A stretch of DNA of 64,000 nucleotides from Ignavibacteriales bacterium (GCA_016707115.1 JADJIH010000002.1:62001-126000); one strand, 5' to 3'. Positions 43,206 through 53,446 are shown, counted from the first letter of the stretch. A program made the numbers and translations. Notes: generated by a model from the sequence alone, not told the origin.

Positions 43206-44277
43206 TCAAAATGTTTCTGTATAATTTTTCGTATTGGGGTATTATCCTCTTAACTGTAAAGCATTCTAGAACTTTCTTGTAGAGATTTTTAGATAACAAA
43301 TCAGCAAAATTTTTATCATCTATAATTTTAATAATCTGCTTTAATAAATCACCTTCATTTCCAGATTCAAATAATAATCCATCTTTTTCATGTTCAATTA
43401 ATTCCGCTATACCATCAACGTTGCTTCCGATGAATGGTTTATTAATTAATCCTGCTTCCAGGACAACTATCCCAAACGGCTCAATTCTAGATGGTAAAAC
43501 AACTACATCCATTAAATTATAGTAATCAAAAATGTTTTCTTGTGAGGAAATAATTGTGAGTTTAAGTTTATTCTCAGCATAAAAATTCTTTGCTTCATCA
43601 TAATCTGGACCATCACCTACAATTAAAAGATGGATGTGCAAATTAACTTTTGAGAGTAGTCCAAATGTTTTTAGAAGAACATCAACTCCCTTTTCTTTGT
43701 AATTAATTCTGCCAACAAATCCTATTACAAAGTCTTTTAAGTTTATTCCTATTTCAGACTTTAACTGATCTTTTTCAGTTTTAATTTTTAATTCTGCTGG
43801 ATCGACTGAGTTATAAATAACTTCAATTCGATTCTCCGGCAAATTAAAGTTACTCATCAGATGCTTTTTTATTGCATTACTGCAAGCGATCAACTTATCT
43901 GCTTTATAACTAATAATATTCTTTCCGTACACTTTGCTTTGCACTGAAGTTATTGTTTTGACTTTGAGAAATGGCTTCAACAACCAAGCAATAGTGTCAA
44001 AAGATCTGTGATGCGAATGAATTATCTGAATTGAATGTTTCTTGCAAAAATTAAGTAAGAAGAAATAAATCTTTAATGTTCCAAACACAGAAAATCTATC
44101 AAGATTTAATTCTTTAGGATTGAAATTAAAATCTTCGAACCGACTCAATCCATCTCCACCAAGTGCTATCAAATGATGCTCAAACTCAGAAGCGGAATTT
44201 TTAATAATTTGTGAAACAGTTCTTGTAATACCACAAGCTAAATTCAATTCGGTTTGGAGGTGAAGAATCCTTATCAT
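43192..44277 (-). CDS. Family 4 glycosyltransferase
   Basis: The 361-residue protein has the GT-B fold with an N-terminal HLQTELNLACGITRTV, HSHHRSFDTIAWL, and the GT4 donor-site motif RIEPFGIVVLEAGLINKPFIGS (E-x7-E region). GFVGRINYKEKGVDVLLKTF is the usual start of the C-terminal domain. It would transfer a sugar, retaining configuration, to the growing polysaccharide. Sugar identity is not predictable. It abuts the GT2 gene upstream with no gap. Confidence 0.9.
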   Translation of the reverse strand: MIRILHLQTELNLACGITRTVSQIIKNSASEFEHHLIALGGDGLSRFEDFNFNPKELNLDRFSVFGTLKIYFFLLNFCKKHSIQIIHSHHRSFDTIAWLLKPFLKVKTITSVQSKVYGKNIISYKADKLIACSNAIKKHLMSNFNLPENRIEVIYNSVDPAELKIKTEKDQLKSEIGINLKDFVIGFVGRINYKEKGVDVLLKTFGLLSKVNLHIHLLIVGDGPDYDEAKNFYAENKLKLTIISSQENIFDYYNLMDVVVLPSRIEPFGIVVLEAGLINKPFIGSNVDGIAELIEHEKDGLLFESGNEGDLLKQIIKIIDDKNFADLLSKNLYKKVLECFTVKRIIPQYEKLYRNILNDVN

Positions 44278-45258
44278 TTATCTTGATACTTCCTTTAACA
44301 ACTTGTGGAATTCTTTATCTAAACCCTTGAACTTAGTTTTTTTGTCAAATAAATATTTTAATCTCAAACGAACTTTCAGTTTATTAAAGTAATTAACAAA
44401 GTCTGCTGGAAAAAATGAAATTAAATATGCTAAAAACATTCTGCTGTTCCACTTATTCAAATTAATTTTATTCCAATAATCACGACATAAATTTTTATTG
44501 CCGTAAAAAAATTCTCGCCACCCCTTAAAAGAAATTTGCTCATATAGTTCTTCAATTCCAAAATATCTTTCGACATTTAGATAATGAGGTTTTTGAATTT
44601 CATATATATTTTTTTTCGACAATTTCAAATTACCACTAGTCAATGAGTTATTTCTAATTCTTGAAAATTGAAGTGTTTCTTTAACAAATATAAATTTACT
44701 ATTATCCTTTATTCGTAACCATAAATCATAATCTTCAAAAGTTTCTAGTGATTCTTTGTATCCACCGTATTTTAGAATATGACTTTTATTAAACAAGAAT
44801 GTTGAGTTATTAAAATGTCCGTGCAAAGCAAGGATATTATTAACCGTCATAGAATTAAAATTATTTTCAATTACAAAAAGAATTTTGCTTCCCTTAAAGA
44901 AAGCCGAATCAGTAAAGCATATCTCATTTTCAGTACCCGATAATAAACTAATCTGTTTTTCTAATTTTAAAGGATGTGCAATATCGTCCGCATCAGCTAT
45001 GGAAATCCAATCGGAATTACATATTGATAAGCCATAGTTCAGTGCATTACTTCTTCCATAATGACTAATTTTTTTGTACTTAATTCTTGAATCAGAAAAT
45101 GCTGATATAATTTCTTCTGTATTATCATTTGAACCATCATCAATTATTACCAATTCTAAATCTTTGTAAGTCTGATTCAGAATACTTTGTACCGCTTGTC
45201 GAATATAACTCGCACAATTATATGAAGTCATTAAAACTGAAATAAAAACATTATTCAT
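44278..45258 (-). CDS. Family 2 glycosyltransferase
   Basis: The 326-residue protein has the GT-A fold signature ISVLMTSYNCASYIRQAVQSILNQTYKDLELVIIDDGSNDNT and metal-binding SIADADDIAH (DxD). The acceptor side includes FEDYDLWLRI with the probable catalytic base ED. It would add an unidentified sugar in polysaccharide synthesis. A four-base overlap links it to the next upstream GT2 gene. Confidence 0.9.
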   Translation of the reverse strand: MNNVFISVLMTSYNCASYIRQAVQSILNQTYKDLELVIIDDGSNDNTEEIISAFSDSRIKYKKISHYGRSNALNYGLSICNSDWISIADADDIAHPLKLEKQISLLSGTENEICFTDSAFFKGSKILFVIENNFNSMTVNNILALHGHFNNSTFLFNKSHILKYGGYKESLETFEDYDLWLRIKDNSKFIFVKETLQFSRIRNNSLTSGNLKLSKKNIYEIQKPHYLNVERYFGIEELYEQISFKGWREFFYGNKNLCRDYWNKINLNKWNSRMFLAYLISFFPADFVNYFNKLKVRLRLKYLFDKKTKFKGLDKEFHKLLKEVSR

Positions 45259-46223
45259 TTTTTAATTTTAATTTTTTGCAAATCAAATTTTAAAATTTGG
45301 TAAATCAGTTTATTCAAGGATTCTAGAATCCCTTTTTTTCGAAGAGATTTTATCACTCGATTACCGAACAATGTTAAAACTAGTAGTCTTAACAGCCTAA
45401 GTTTTGGAGCAGAATTATTGAAAAATGATCTAATTAGATATTTTCTCGAATCAACAATATCACCGAAATAATATTCTAGTAACCCTCTACGATAGTCATA
45501 AACGAATCTTTTTCCTGTTAAATTAATTGTGTTTTCTAAAAAATTAATGCCACATTTATAATGATTTTCTTTTTGTAATTCACTGTTAATATAAGATAAG
45601 GAATCATTACGAATTCTAATTGTGTAGAGACATTTTTGAATATTTTGAAATCTATATCCGTTACTTAGCAGTCTTAATAATAAATCATAATCCCCTGCTA
45701 CAGATAATTGTTCTGAATACCCACGAACGTCAAGTAATACTTTTTTACGAGTCATCATAGAAGCATGACATATGGGACTTAATATTGGGGCAATAAATTC
45801 AATCTCTTTGTGAAATTCAGGATATTTTTTTTCGCGAATTATTTTCCCATTATTGTCTATAATGGATGCGTTTGTACCTAGTACATCTATATCTATATTT
45901 GATTGTAAGAACTCAACTTGATTTTTAATCCGGTCACATTCTGATATATCGTCAGCATCCATAAGAGCTAAATAATATCCACTAGCTGCAGTTAATCCGA
46001 AATTTCTTTGCTTTGAGCATCCACCATTCTCAAAATAAAATGCTTTTATTCTTTCATCTTTATAGTTTTTAATTATTTTTACTGAACTATCAGTTGAACC
46101 ATCATCAATTATAATTAATTCAATGTTACGATAAGTTTGATTTAATATGCTATTAATTGATTCCTGCAAATATTTTTCAACGTTATAAACAGGCATAACT
46201 ATTGAAACTAATAATTCATTCAT
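45255..46223 (-). CDS. Family 2 glycosyltransferase
   Basis: The 322-residue protein begins VSIVMPVYNVEKYLQESINSILNQTYRNIELIIIDDGSTDSS, has the metal site LMDADDIS and AGDYDLLLRLL on the acceptor side. It is a paralogue of the neighbouring 44278-45258 gene in fold, but differs clearly in sequence. The acceptor and donor sugars are unknown. It overlaps both flanking glycosyltransferase genes by one to four bases. Confidence 0.9.
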   Translation of the reverse strand: MNELLVSIVMPVYNVEKYLQESINSILNQTYRNIELIIIDDGSTDSSVKIIKNYKDERIKAFYFENGGCSKQRNFGLTAASGYYLALMDADDISECDRIKNQVEFLQSNIDIDVLGTNASIIDNNGKIIREKKYPEFHKEIEFIAPILSPICHASMMTRKKVLLDVRGYSEQLSVAGDYDLLLRLLSNGYRFQNIQKCLYTIRIRNDSLSYINSELQKENHYKCGINFLENTINLTGKRFVYDYRRGLLEYYFGDIVDSRKYLIRSFFNNSAPKLRLLRLLVLTLFGNRVIKSLRKKGILESLNKLIYQILKFDLQKIKIKK

Positions 46224-47197
46224 TATACTATATATGAATTCTTGCGTTCAATTGAGGAAAAAATCGATGAGAAATAAAGTAAAGGAAAAAATACTTTGGA
46301 ATGATTTTTTATAAGTCCTCCAAAATATGTTCGGTCAAAAATTGCAACATTAAAAATATATACAGAAATTATATTTTCTTTAATTTTTATCTGAATATTG
46401 GAATTATATCTATTTAATATTAGAAATTTAATAATTTGTAAATATTCTTTTATACGACCAAAATAAACTGCAACAATTAATCTATTAATAATCAATTTTA
46501 TTATTATTTGGTAATATTTTTTTTTATCAAGATACTTCATGAGTATACGGATAAAACTCACAGTTTGATTATAATATCGGTAGCTATTATTAATAGGATG
46601 TGTTTTACTAGAATACAGATTTCTATGATAAACTATCGCATCACTGATATAGTCGATTTCAAATCCTGCATTTAAAATTCGGATTGAAAAATCCAGTTCA
46701 TGAGCATAGATAAAAAATAATGGATCAAAACCTTCCACCTGTAGAAACTTATCCCTTCTAATCAAGGCTCCGCATCCAACGAAGTCTAAATAGGGTTTTT
46801 TGTATAATGCAGTCTGCGACACAGATCTTTTTTGATCTAAAATATTAAAAGCTACTATTGCAATCATCTCATTGGTGTTTAAGACATAAATACCTTTTTT
46901 GATGCTTAGTCTATCTGGATAACTATCATCATCCAAAACCAAAACATACTCCCCTTTAGCAACTTTAAATCCTTCATTCCATCCTGCGATTCCAATATTC
47001 TTTTCAAGTTGAATTAATTGAACATCCGGAAATTCTTTTTTAACCATTTCAGAACTGCCATCACCGGAAGCATTATCAACGACAATTATCTCAATGTTTT
47101 TATAGTCTTGATCATAAACTTTTGTAAGTGTATTTCGTAATTCATCTTTCCTATTGAAAGAAAGTATATTTACGGTTACTAAAGGTTCCTCATTCAT
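46223..47197 (-). CDS. Family 2 glycosyltransferase (rhamnosyl/galactofuranosyl-type)
   Basis: The 324-residue protein has LVTVNILSFNRKDELRNTLTKVYDQDYKNIEIIVVDNASGDGS, GWNEGFKVAKGEYVLVLDDDSYPD (DDD metal site) and the acceptor-side FIYAHELDFSIRI with Glu-Leu-Asp. This is the WsaF/GlfT-like group that often transfers rhamnose or galactofuranose. Since a UDP-galactopyranose mutase is the adjacent gene, galactofuranose transfer is a reasonable inference. C-terminal half is hydrophobic/basic (about 200-324). Confidence 0.88.
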   Translation of the reverse strand: MNEEPLVTVNILSFNRKDELRNTLTKVYDQDYKNIEIIVVDNASGDGSSEMVKKEFPDVQLIQLEKNIGIAGWNEGFKVAKGEYVLVLDDDSYPDRLSIKKGIYVLNTNEMIAIVAFNILDQKRSVSQTALYKKPYLDFVGCGALIRRDKFLQVEGFDPLFFIYAHELDFSIRILNAGFEIDYISDAIVYHRNLYSSKTHPINNSYRYYNQTVSFIRILMKYLDKKKYYQIIIKLIINRLIVAVYFGRIKEYLQIIKFLILNRYNSNIQIKIKENIISVYIFNVAIFDRTYFGGLIKNHSKVFFPLLYFSSIFSSIERKNSYIV

Positions 47198-48291
47198 TTT
47201 TTATTATTCTCAAATTTCACCAAAGTATTAGCCACAACCTGATCCATATTATAATATTGGTACTCAGCTAATCTTCCACAAAAGATAACATTATTTAATT
47301 TCTCTATTTCTCTTTTATATAAAAGATATTGATGTCGATTCTCTTCAGTTGGGATAGGATAATATGGTTCGCCATTTTTTTGTGGATATTCAAATGAGAT
47401 TGTCGTCGTATCAGAATTTTGTTGACTAAGTAGTTTGTGCTCGACAACTCGGGTAAATTCAACTGATTCATCAACATAGTTTATTTGCGCAGTTTCTTGA
47501 TATTGTTTTTGATTAACGTTCTTGAATTCAAACCTAATTGATCTGTAAGACAGTTTTCCAAACTTGTAATCAAAGAAGTAATCTATTGGTCCGGTGTAAA
47601 TCATTTTGTCAAATTTTATTGAATCCAAAATACTTTTATAATCTGTGTTTAAAATTACTTCAATGTTTTTATGATTCAATATATTTTCAAACATTTTTGT
47701 GTAACCATCTTTAGGCATAAACTGGTATTTATCAGTAAAGTATCTGCAATCGTCATTTGTACGCACAGGAATTCTTCCGCAAACACTTGCTGAAAGTTCT
47801 TTCGGTTCAAGATTCCATTGCTTTTTAGTGTAGTATTTAAAGAACTTCTCAAATAAATCTTTACCAACCTGGTTTATAATTATATCTTCAGAATTTAGTA
47901 TCGGAAATTTTCTTTCTTTTACTCTATCAAAATAGTCTTTTACTTCCTCTTCTGTTTTAAGATTTAGATTATAAAGTTTATTTATTGTAATTCTATTAAT
48001 TGGAATTGGATAAAGTTCATTTCCAATCTTTGCCAAAACTTTATGCTCGTATGGAATCCATTCCGTGAAAAAAGATAAATATTCGAAAACTTCTTTACTG
48101 TTGGTATGAAAAATATGAGGGCCATATCGATGTACAAGAATTCCGTGTTCATCAAATTCATCATAAGCATTCCCAGCGATGTGATTTCGTTTTTCTACGA
48201 TTAATACTCTCTTATTAAACTGAGAAGCTAATCGTTCTGCCATTACGGATCCAGCGAATCCTGCTCCAACTATTAAGAAATCGTATTTCAT
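47194..48291 (-). CDS. glf: UDP-galactopyranose mutase
   Basis: The 365-residue flavoprotein has the FAD-binding start FLIVGAGFAGSVMAERLA, then VEKRNHIAGNAYDEFDEHGILVHRYGPHIFHTNSKEVFEYL, the RIPVRTNDDCRYF substrate-binding loop and C-terminal YLLYKREIEKLNNVIFCGRLAEYQYYNMDQVVANTL, all hallmarks of Glf. It isomerises UDP-galactopyranose to UDP-galactofuranose in the cytoplasm, so the surface glycan should contain galactofuranose. It overlaps the flippase and a GT2 gene by four bases each. Confidence 0.96.
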   Translation of the reverse strand: MKYDFLIVGAGFAGSVMAERLASQFNKRVLIVEKRNHIAGNAYDEFDEHGILVHRYGPHIFHTNSKEVFEYLSFFTEWIPYEHKVLAKIGNELYPIPINRITINKLYNLNLKTEEEVKDYFDRVKERKFPILNSEDIIINQVGKDLFEKFFKYYTKKQWNLEPKELSASVCGRIPVRTNDDCRYFTDKYQFMPKDGYTKMFENILNHKNIEVILNTDYKSILDSIKFDKMIYTGPIDYFFDYKFGKLSYRSIRFEFKNVNQKQYQETAQINYVDESVEFTRVVEHKLLSQQNSDTTTISFEYPQKNGEPYYPIPTEENRHQYLLYKREIEKLNNVIFCGRLAEYQYYNMDQVVANTLVKFENNKK

Positions 48292-49553
48292 ACAATCAAA
48301 ATTTTATTTTTCTTAACAAAAACAAAAAATGCCATCGTAACAAATATTTCAGTTACAAGCACAGAAATCGCAGTTCCAATTTCATAATATTTTGGGACAA
48401 GAATAAATGATAATATCAGATTTATCATAGCAGCAAAAAATAAAATTATCGCAAAACTTTTATGTTTATTCATTGGAAGCATTGTTTGAATACCTAAAAC
48501 ATTACTCAAAAATATCACTAATGGAAGCCATGCAATTATTCTTAAAACTAATACTGATGGTTCATAATCCTTGCCTAATACAATATTCACTAAAGGCTCA
48601 GCAAACAGAAATAAAGTAATAGATATAATGGTTCCTGCACTCAATGCAACCTTAAAAAGTTTTCTATTAAAATTAATGAAGCGTTCATACGATTCACTTA
48701 ATAATTTATTTACATAAGGAAATACGCTTTGCGACATTGTGGAAAGTATTCCTTGGAATGCTAACCTTATCTTATCCGCAGCGGCAAAATATCCAACAAC
48801 ATTAGCCGGAGCAAATAATCCAAGTATAAAAACATTTGATGTGGTGTATAGATTGATCCAAACAGTTGACAAAAAGAGATTCCACCCGTTTTTTAATTGC
48901 ATTTTAAGTAGTTCTTTTTCAGGAAGAATATACTTGATTTGAAATTTGTTGAATGCAACTACCAAACCAACAAAACCAATAGCAAAAAGTGCAGAGGTAT
49001 TTAACCCGGCTAATTTAATAAAATCGTTTTCATCTTTTATTAAAACAAAAACCAGAGCAGTGGTAATTAATCGTACAGATACATTGATTACTAAAATGTA
49101 ATTCATCTTCTCAATTCCCTGATAAAACCAGAGTGGAAATAGCGCAGTACCAAGGACACCAAGGAATGTTATAAAAAATAAGAGCAGATGATTTTGAAAT
49201 TGAGGGACAAGAAACACAATTGCAAAAAAGAATATTGATGAAAGAATAAAGAACGACACTTTTAGGGTAAAAACAGACGAGAATATTTCAGCAATACGCT
49301 TTTTATCATTTCTGTTTACAGAAATTTCCTGCGTTGCGGAAAGATTAAATCCGTAATCAGTAATTATTGTAAAGTATGCGGCAAATGCCGTAGCAAAACT
49401 TACTAATCCATATTTTTCCGGTCCTAAAACTCTTACTAGATATGGAAGTGTAATTATTGGAAATATATAGTTGGCAATTTGTAGAATTGATAATGAAGTA
49501 AAGTTTTTGAATAGAACTTTGTTGGAATTAATTATTTGAGCTATTCGTTTCAA
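48288..49553 (-). CDS. Oligosaccharide flippase (Wzx/MATE-like)
   Basis: The 421-residue protein has about twelve hydrophobic segments and typical entries NFTSLSILQIANYIFPIITLPYLVRVLGPEKYGLVSFA, then GFNLSATQEIS, of the polysaccharide biosynthesis/O-antigen flippase family. It would move lipid-linked repeat units from the cytoplasmic to the periplasmic side. It is the first gene of the glycan block and starts 12 bases after the EnvC-like gene stop. A Wzy polymerase was not recognised in the block. Confidence 0.9.
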   Translation of the reverse strand: MKRIAQIINSNKVLFKNFTSLSILQIANYIFPIITLPYLVRVLGPEKYGLVSFATAFAAYFTIITDYGFNLSATQEISVNRNDKKRIAEIFSSVFTLKVSFFILSSIFFFAIVFLVPQFQNHLLLFFITFLGVLGTALFPLWFYQGIEKMNYILVINVSVRLITTALVFVLIKDENDFIKLAGLNTSALFAIGFVGLVVAFNKFQIKYILPEKELLKMQLKNGWNLFLSTVWINLYTTSNVFILGLFAPANVVGYFAAADKIRLAFQGILSTMSQSVFPYVNKLLSESYERFINFNRKLFKVALSAGTIISITLFLFAEPLVNIVLGKDYEPSVLVLRIIAWLPLVIFLSNVLGIQTMLPMNKHKSFAIILFFAAMINLILSFILVPKYYEIGTAISVLVTEIFVTMAFFVFVKKNKILIV

Positions 49554-49565
49554 AATATTGCTGCG

Positions 49566-50846
49566 CTATTTTCTCAACCATATTTCCGGATTTACATTCT
49601 GTCGTCCGCTCCAAACTTCAAAATGTAAAATATTTCCTTCAACACTCTCACCTATCTTAGCAATCACTCCTCCTGTTTTAATCTTATCACCTTCTTTAAC
49701 AAACACTTCTGATAGATGTCCATACACTGTTCTGTAATTGCCTTTATGACTGATAATCAAAACTGTACCGTAGCCCGGCAGCCATTCGACCGCTGAGATA
49801 ACCCCTTCTGCAACGCACTTAACACTCATATCTCCGCTAGCTCTTATGTCTATTCCATAATTAACTGTTAGAGTTTTTAGTTTTGGATTTAATGATTCAC
49901 CAAATTTTCTAACAACTTTACCTTTGGAAATTGGCCAATTCAATTTACCCTTTAACTCAGAAAAAGAAGTAAAGTTTGATGTAGATAGATCAGTTTCGTA
50001 ATCACTCTGTACCACTTCTTTTTTCGTTTTAGTTTCTTTGGAAACTATTGTCTCTGTTTTTTTAAGTTTTTGTTCTTCTTCCCTTTTTAATTTTAGTTCT
50101 TCTTCTTTTTTTCTCTTTGCTTCTGCTTCTTCAAATAGTTTAACAATCATATCCCTAATTTTTTGTTCAGATTTTCTTTTATCACTAACACTTTTGGATA
50201 TCTTTTTTTTATCCTTTTTAATTTCCGCAAGAATTGATTTCTGATCTTTTAATTTTTTAGAAAGTGTTTTTTCCTCAACTTCTTTTTGTTGAGTAAGGAT
50301 TTCTTTTTCTTTTTTTTCTGTCTCAAGCTTTGCTTTAGCAATTAATAGACTTTTTTTATTAGACTCAAGTTTTACAAGATCTTTTTCACGACTTACAGAA
50401 AATCTCTTTAAATATTCCAATCTAATGACTGCCTGCTGAAATGAATTTGCATCAAGTATGGTTTCCCACTCAGTATGAGTTCCGTTTTTATAAGTCGCTG
50501 CTACGTATTTAGCATAATTTTTTTGGAGAAGATCAATTTCATTTTCTATTGAAGCGATATTTGAAACACTTTTATTTATCTCATTTTCTTTTTGCGCTTC
50601 TTCACTTCTGAGATTGGCTAGTAACTTATTAACAAGGAAATTTTGCTTACTTATGTTATCAAGATCCTCTAAGGTTTTTTTCTCTTTTTTGTTTTTCTGT
50701 GCCAGTTCATTTTCAAGACGTGAGATTTCATCTTTTAATTTAGTTAGTTCTTCTTTGCGTGAATCGATTTGATTGGTTTGAGCGTATGAATCTATATTTA
50801 ATAAAAGATGTACAAAAAGAAGGATGTAAAAAACAATCTTTACCAT
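49566..50846 (-). CDS. EnvC-like murein hydrolase activator with degenerate M23 domain
   Basis: The 426-residue protein has a signal peptide, a long coiled coil (about 25-245, rich in Lys/Glu), and a C-terminal LytM/M23 domain (about 300-425). The domain keeps GHLSEV and LHFEVWSG, but the first zinc-binding motif HxxxD is NYGID, with Asn in place of His, so it is probably not a peptidase. In E. coli EnvC has the same layout and lacks metal ligands while it activates amidases at the division septum. It overlaps the DUF4292 gene by seven bases. Confidence 0.87.
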   Translation of the reverse strand: MVKIVFYILLFVHLLLNIDSYAQTNQIDSRKEELTKLKDEISRLENELAQKNKKEKKTLEDLDNISKQNFLVNKLLANLRSEEAQKENEINKSVSNIASIENEIDLLQKNYAKYVAATYKNGTHTEWETILDANSFQQAVIRLEYLKRFSVSREKDLVKLESNKKSLLIAKAKLETEKKEKEILTQQKEVEEKTLSKKLKDQKSILAEIKKDKKKISKSVSDKRKSEQKIRDMIVKLFEEAEAKRKKEEELKLKREEEQKLKKTETIVSKETKTKKEVVQSDYETDLSTSNFTSFSELKGKLNWPISKGKVVRKFGESLNPKLKTLTVNYGIDIRASGDMSVKCVAEGVISAVEWLPGYGTVLIISHKGNYRTVYGHLSEVFVKEGDKIKTGGVIAKIGESVEGNILHFEVWSGRQNVNPEIWLRK

Positions 50847-51610
50847 TTTATGATTGTGGCATCATCAGGTAGTTTAAAATCTATATAAATATTTTTTTTA
50901 TTAACGGTAATTTTCTTGTAATCAATGCTGATTTTCTGATCATCAGTTTTATTTTCAATTGCAATTTTATAAGGGACAGCTACGTTTTCCAATAATTCAA
51001 AATCAGAATAATTACCTTCAAGCATCAGAGTTTCATCAAATCCATATAGCTGATAATTTGTAATTCCCAATTGTCTAACATCAACCTTATAAATAGTTTT
51101 ATTTGTCCTTGCAGAATCAAGATATGTAAGCACATACCGCTCATCTTCAACATAATAGTTATCAGGTGCTCTATATAGATTGTTAGTAAGATTTACAGAA
51201 CCGATAAATGCATCAAGCAAATCTTCAAAAGATAAATTGATTCGGAAAATACTTTGCAATGCATTTGAATTTACGGAGCCAACATAAGCTGTGTTCTGCA
51301 ATGCATCATAGAATGTAAACTTATCTTTGGTTACAAGAGCTTGCGCCAGTTCAATGCCAAATGGGCCCATAATAGTCAAGTAAATTGAATCCGGTTTTAG
51401 TAATACAATTCTAAATGTTGCACTGTTATCCATAGATGGTGAGTTAACAAAGATTGTTCCGCTGCCTTCAAAAGTTTTTATTTTTCTTCTATTTGCCTCG
51501 AGTTTATTTGTTAATCTTTCAGATGGCAGAAGTTCAAATTCTTCAGTCGGCTGAGATGGTACGCATCCTGTTATAATAAAGAGTATACTAGATAGAAATA
51601 AAATTATCAA
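50840..51610 (-). CDS. DUF4292 lipoprotein (LolB-like)
   Basis: The 256-residue product has a lipoprotein signal (MIILFLSSILFIITGC, lipobox ITGC with Cys at 16) and a mature beta-rich domain (about 30-255; KIKTFEGSGTIFVNSPSMDNSATFRIVLLKPDSIYLTIMGPFGIELAQ). This is the DUF4292 pattern common in this phylum, related in fold to LolA/LolB-type lipid carriers. Role in lipoprotein or lipid handling is inferred. It lies between the TPR lipoprotein and the EnvC-like gene, an arrangement consistent with envelope assembly. Confidence 0.82.
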   Translation of the reverse strand: MIILFLSSILFIITGCVPSQPTEEFELLPSERLTNKLEANRRKIKTFEGSGTIFVNSPSMDNSATFRIVLLKPDSIYLTIMGPFGIELAQALVTKDKFTFYDALQNTAYVGSVNSNALQSIFRINLSFEDLLDAFIGSVNLTNNLYRAPDNYYVEDERYVLTYLDSARTNKTIYKVDVRQLGITNYQLYGFDETLMLEGNYSDFELLENVAVPYKIAIENKTDDQKISIDYKKITVNKKNIYIDFKLPDDATIIKW

Positions 51611-51622
51611 ACTTAATTTTTC

Positions 51623-53446
51623 TCAAATCGCACCTTTATCAATTTTATTTTGTATTTCAATTTTTGTTGGATCAAGCTTAAGAGAATTTTCCCATAGTTC
51701 AAAAGCTTTTTCTTTATTTCCTAGTTTCGATTCAGTATCTGCAAGATGATCTAACATAACTGCACTCTCGCCGCCAACTTCTATAGCTTTTTCTAAATAT
51801 AATTTTGCTTCTTTATAATTACCAAGCATAAAATGAACCCATCCAATCGTATCCAGGTAAGATGAGTTCAAGGAATCAGCCGCAATAGATATCTGAACCA
51901 TTTTTAATGCACGTTCTAATTGAATCCCGCGAGTGGCAAATGCATAGGAATAATTATTATTAATTAACGGATCATCAGGTTTTAGTTCAAGAGCACGTTC
52001 ATACAAGCTATCACTTAATTCATGAGATTGCATTCCATTATAAATCATAGCTAGCGTGCCTATCAATTGCACATCATCCGGTTGAATTTCCAAAGCTTGC
52101 TTAAGATAGAATATTGCTTTGTCATTATCTTTCAATTGATTGAGTGTGAATCCATAAGCTGAAAGTGCAGTTATATCTGTTGGATTAAGCAGAGTGGATT
52201 TCTTTAAATACTTTTCGGCTTCCTCATGTTTGGATTGTTGAGCAAGAGATAATCCTAGAATCAGATTAACATAAAAATCTTCGGGAAAAGATAAAATAGC
52301 CTCACTCATAACAACTTCAGCTTCATCGTATTTCCGATTATCAAAATACAATCCGCCAAGCCTTACCCAGGCAGCAACATTCCAGTTTGCATTTTTTGTA
52401 ACAAACTTAAAATTCTCTATTGCAATTGAATCTTCACCTTCACTTAATGCAATTGCACCAAGATACATTTTTATCTGCCAGTCAGTAGTATCCTCATCAA
52501 GTTTGGTAAAGAAAGATTTTGCAATTGGCAGTACCGTGGAATCAGTAATTGCTTTATTAAAATAATTTGCACCAATATTAATCTTTGCATCCAGATTAAC
52601 ATCCGGTTGATCTAACAGGTAATCAAATTCCTTGGAGGCACCTTCCCAATCATCTTTTCCTAATAATAATTTAGCTTTGGTTTCCCGGGCTTCAAGATCA
52701 TAAGGCATCAATTCTAAAATTTCATCAACGAGTAATATCCCATCATCATATCTTTTTGCTTTAAAGTTAAATTCAATTAACATCTTCTTAAGAGGAACAT
52801 TTGCCGGATCAATTGCAAGTAATTTTTGCAAAGCATTAATTGCTTCATCATTATTACCTAATCTTTCCTGAAGTTCAGCTATTCTTGTAAGTACAGACCA
52901 ATCGGGGCCAACCTGATTTAAAATTCTGTTATATAATTTTACAGCTTTTAAAGGCTTATCTTTTTCATATAAACGGGCAAGCTTATAGTTAAGCTCAATA
53001 TTCATAGAATCAAGCTCACTAGCCTTTTCAAGAGTTGCGATAGCTGATTCTGTTTTGTTCCCATAATTATAAATGTCGGCAAGCAGATCATAATATTCGA
53101 TCTTTGTGGAATCTAACGCTAAAGCTTTTTGCGAGAAATTTAAGGCAGCAGATAATTTATCTAAATAAACATAATTTTTCGCTAAAGAGTAGTAGAGTCC
53201 GGCGGATGAATCATATAAAAGTGCTTTTTCGTATTGATTGACCGCAGATTCATAATTTCCCTGCGACTCAAAAACACCGCCATTAATAAAAAACTCCAGG
53301 GCTTTTTTCTTTTGCTGTTCGGCAGTTAAAACCGGCTTTTTATCGTCAGTATTTTCTTCAACAATTGGTGATGAACCAGAACAACTAATAATAAAAGTTG
53401 AGATTAATACAATGGGAATAAATATGTAGAGAATATTTCTTTTCAC
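51623..53446 (-). CDS. TPR-repeat lipoprotein
   Basis: The gene encodes about 607 residues of TPR units (for example ALEFFINGGVFESQGNYESAVNQYEKALLYD, FYLKQALEIQPDDVQLIGTLAMIYNG, YSYAFATRGIQLERALKM). I start it at the GTG at 53444-53446, giving MKRNILYIFIPIVLISTFIISCSGS, a clean lipoprotein signal with Cys at about 22; an upstream in-frame TTG at 53482 would add an unlikely hydrophilic leader. It ends 13 bases before the DUF4292 gene and heads the envelope operon. TPR proteins of this type often serve as scaffolds for outer-membrane machines. Confidence 0.82.
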   Translation of the reverse strand: MKRNILYIFIPIVLISTFIISCSGSSPIVEENTDDKKPVLTAEQQKKKALEFFINGGVFESQGNYESAVNQYEKALLYDSSAGLYYSLAKNYVYLDKLSAALNFSQKALALDSTKIEYYDLLADIYNYGNKTESAIATLEKASELDSMNIELNYKLARLYEKDKPLKAVKLYNRILNQVGPDWSVLTRIAELQERLGNNDEAINALQKLLAIDPANVPLKKMLIEFNFKAKRYDDGILLVDEILELMPYDLEARETKAKLLLGKDDWEGASKEFDYLLDQPDVNLDAKINIGANYFNKAITDSTVLPIAKSFFTKLDEDTTDWQIKMYLGAIALSEGEDSIAIENFKFVTKNANWNVAAWVRLGGLYFDNRKYDEAEVVMSEAILSFPEDFYVNLILGLSLAQQSKHEEAEKYLKKSTLLNPTDITALSAYGFTLNQLKDNDKAIFYLKQALEIQPDDVQLIGTLAMIYNGMQSHELSDSLYERALELKPDDPLINNNYSYAFATRGIQLERALKMVQISIAADSLNSSYLDTIGWVHFMLGNYKEAKLYLEKAIEVGGESAVMLDHLADTESKLGNKEKAFELWENSLKLDPTKIEIQNKIDKGAI

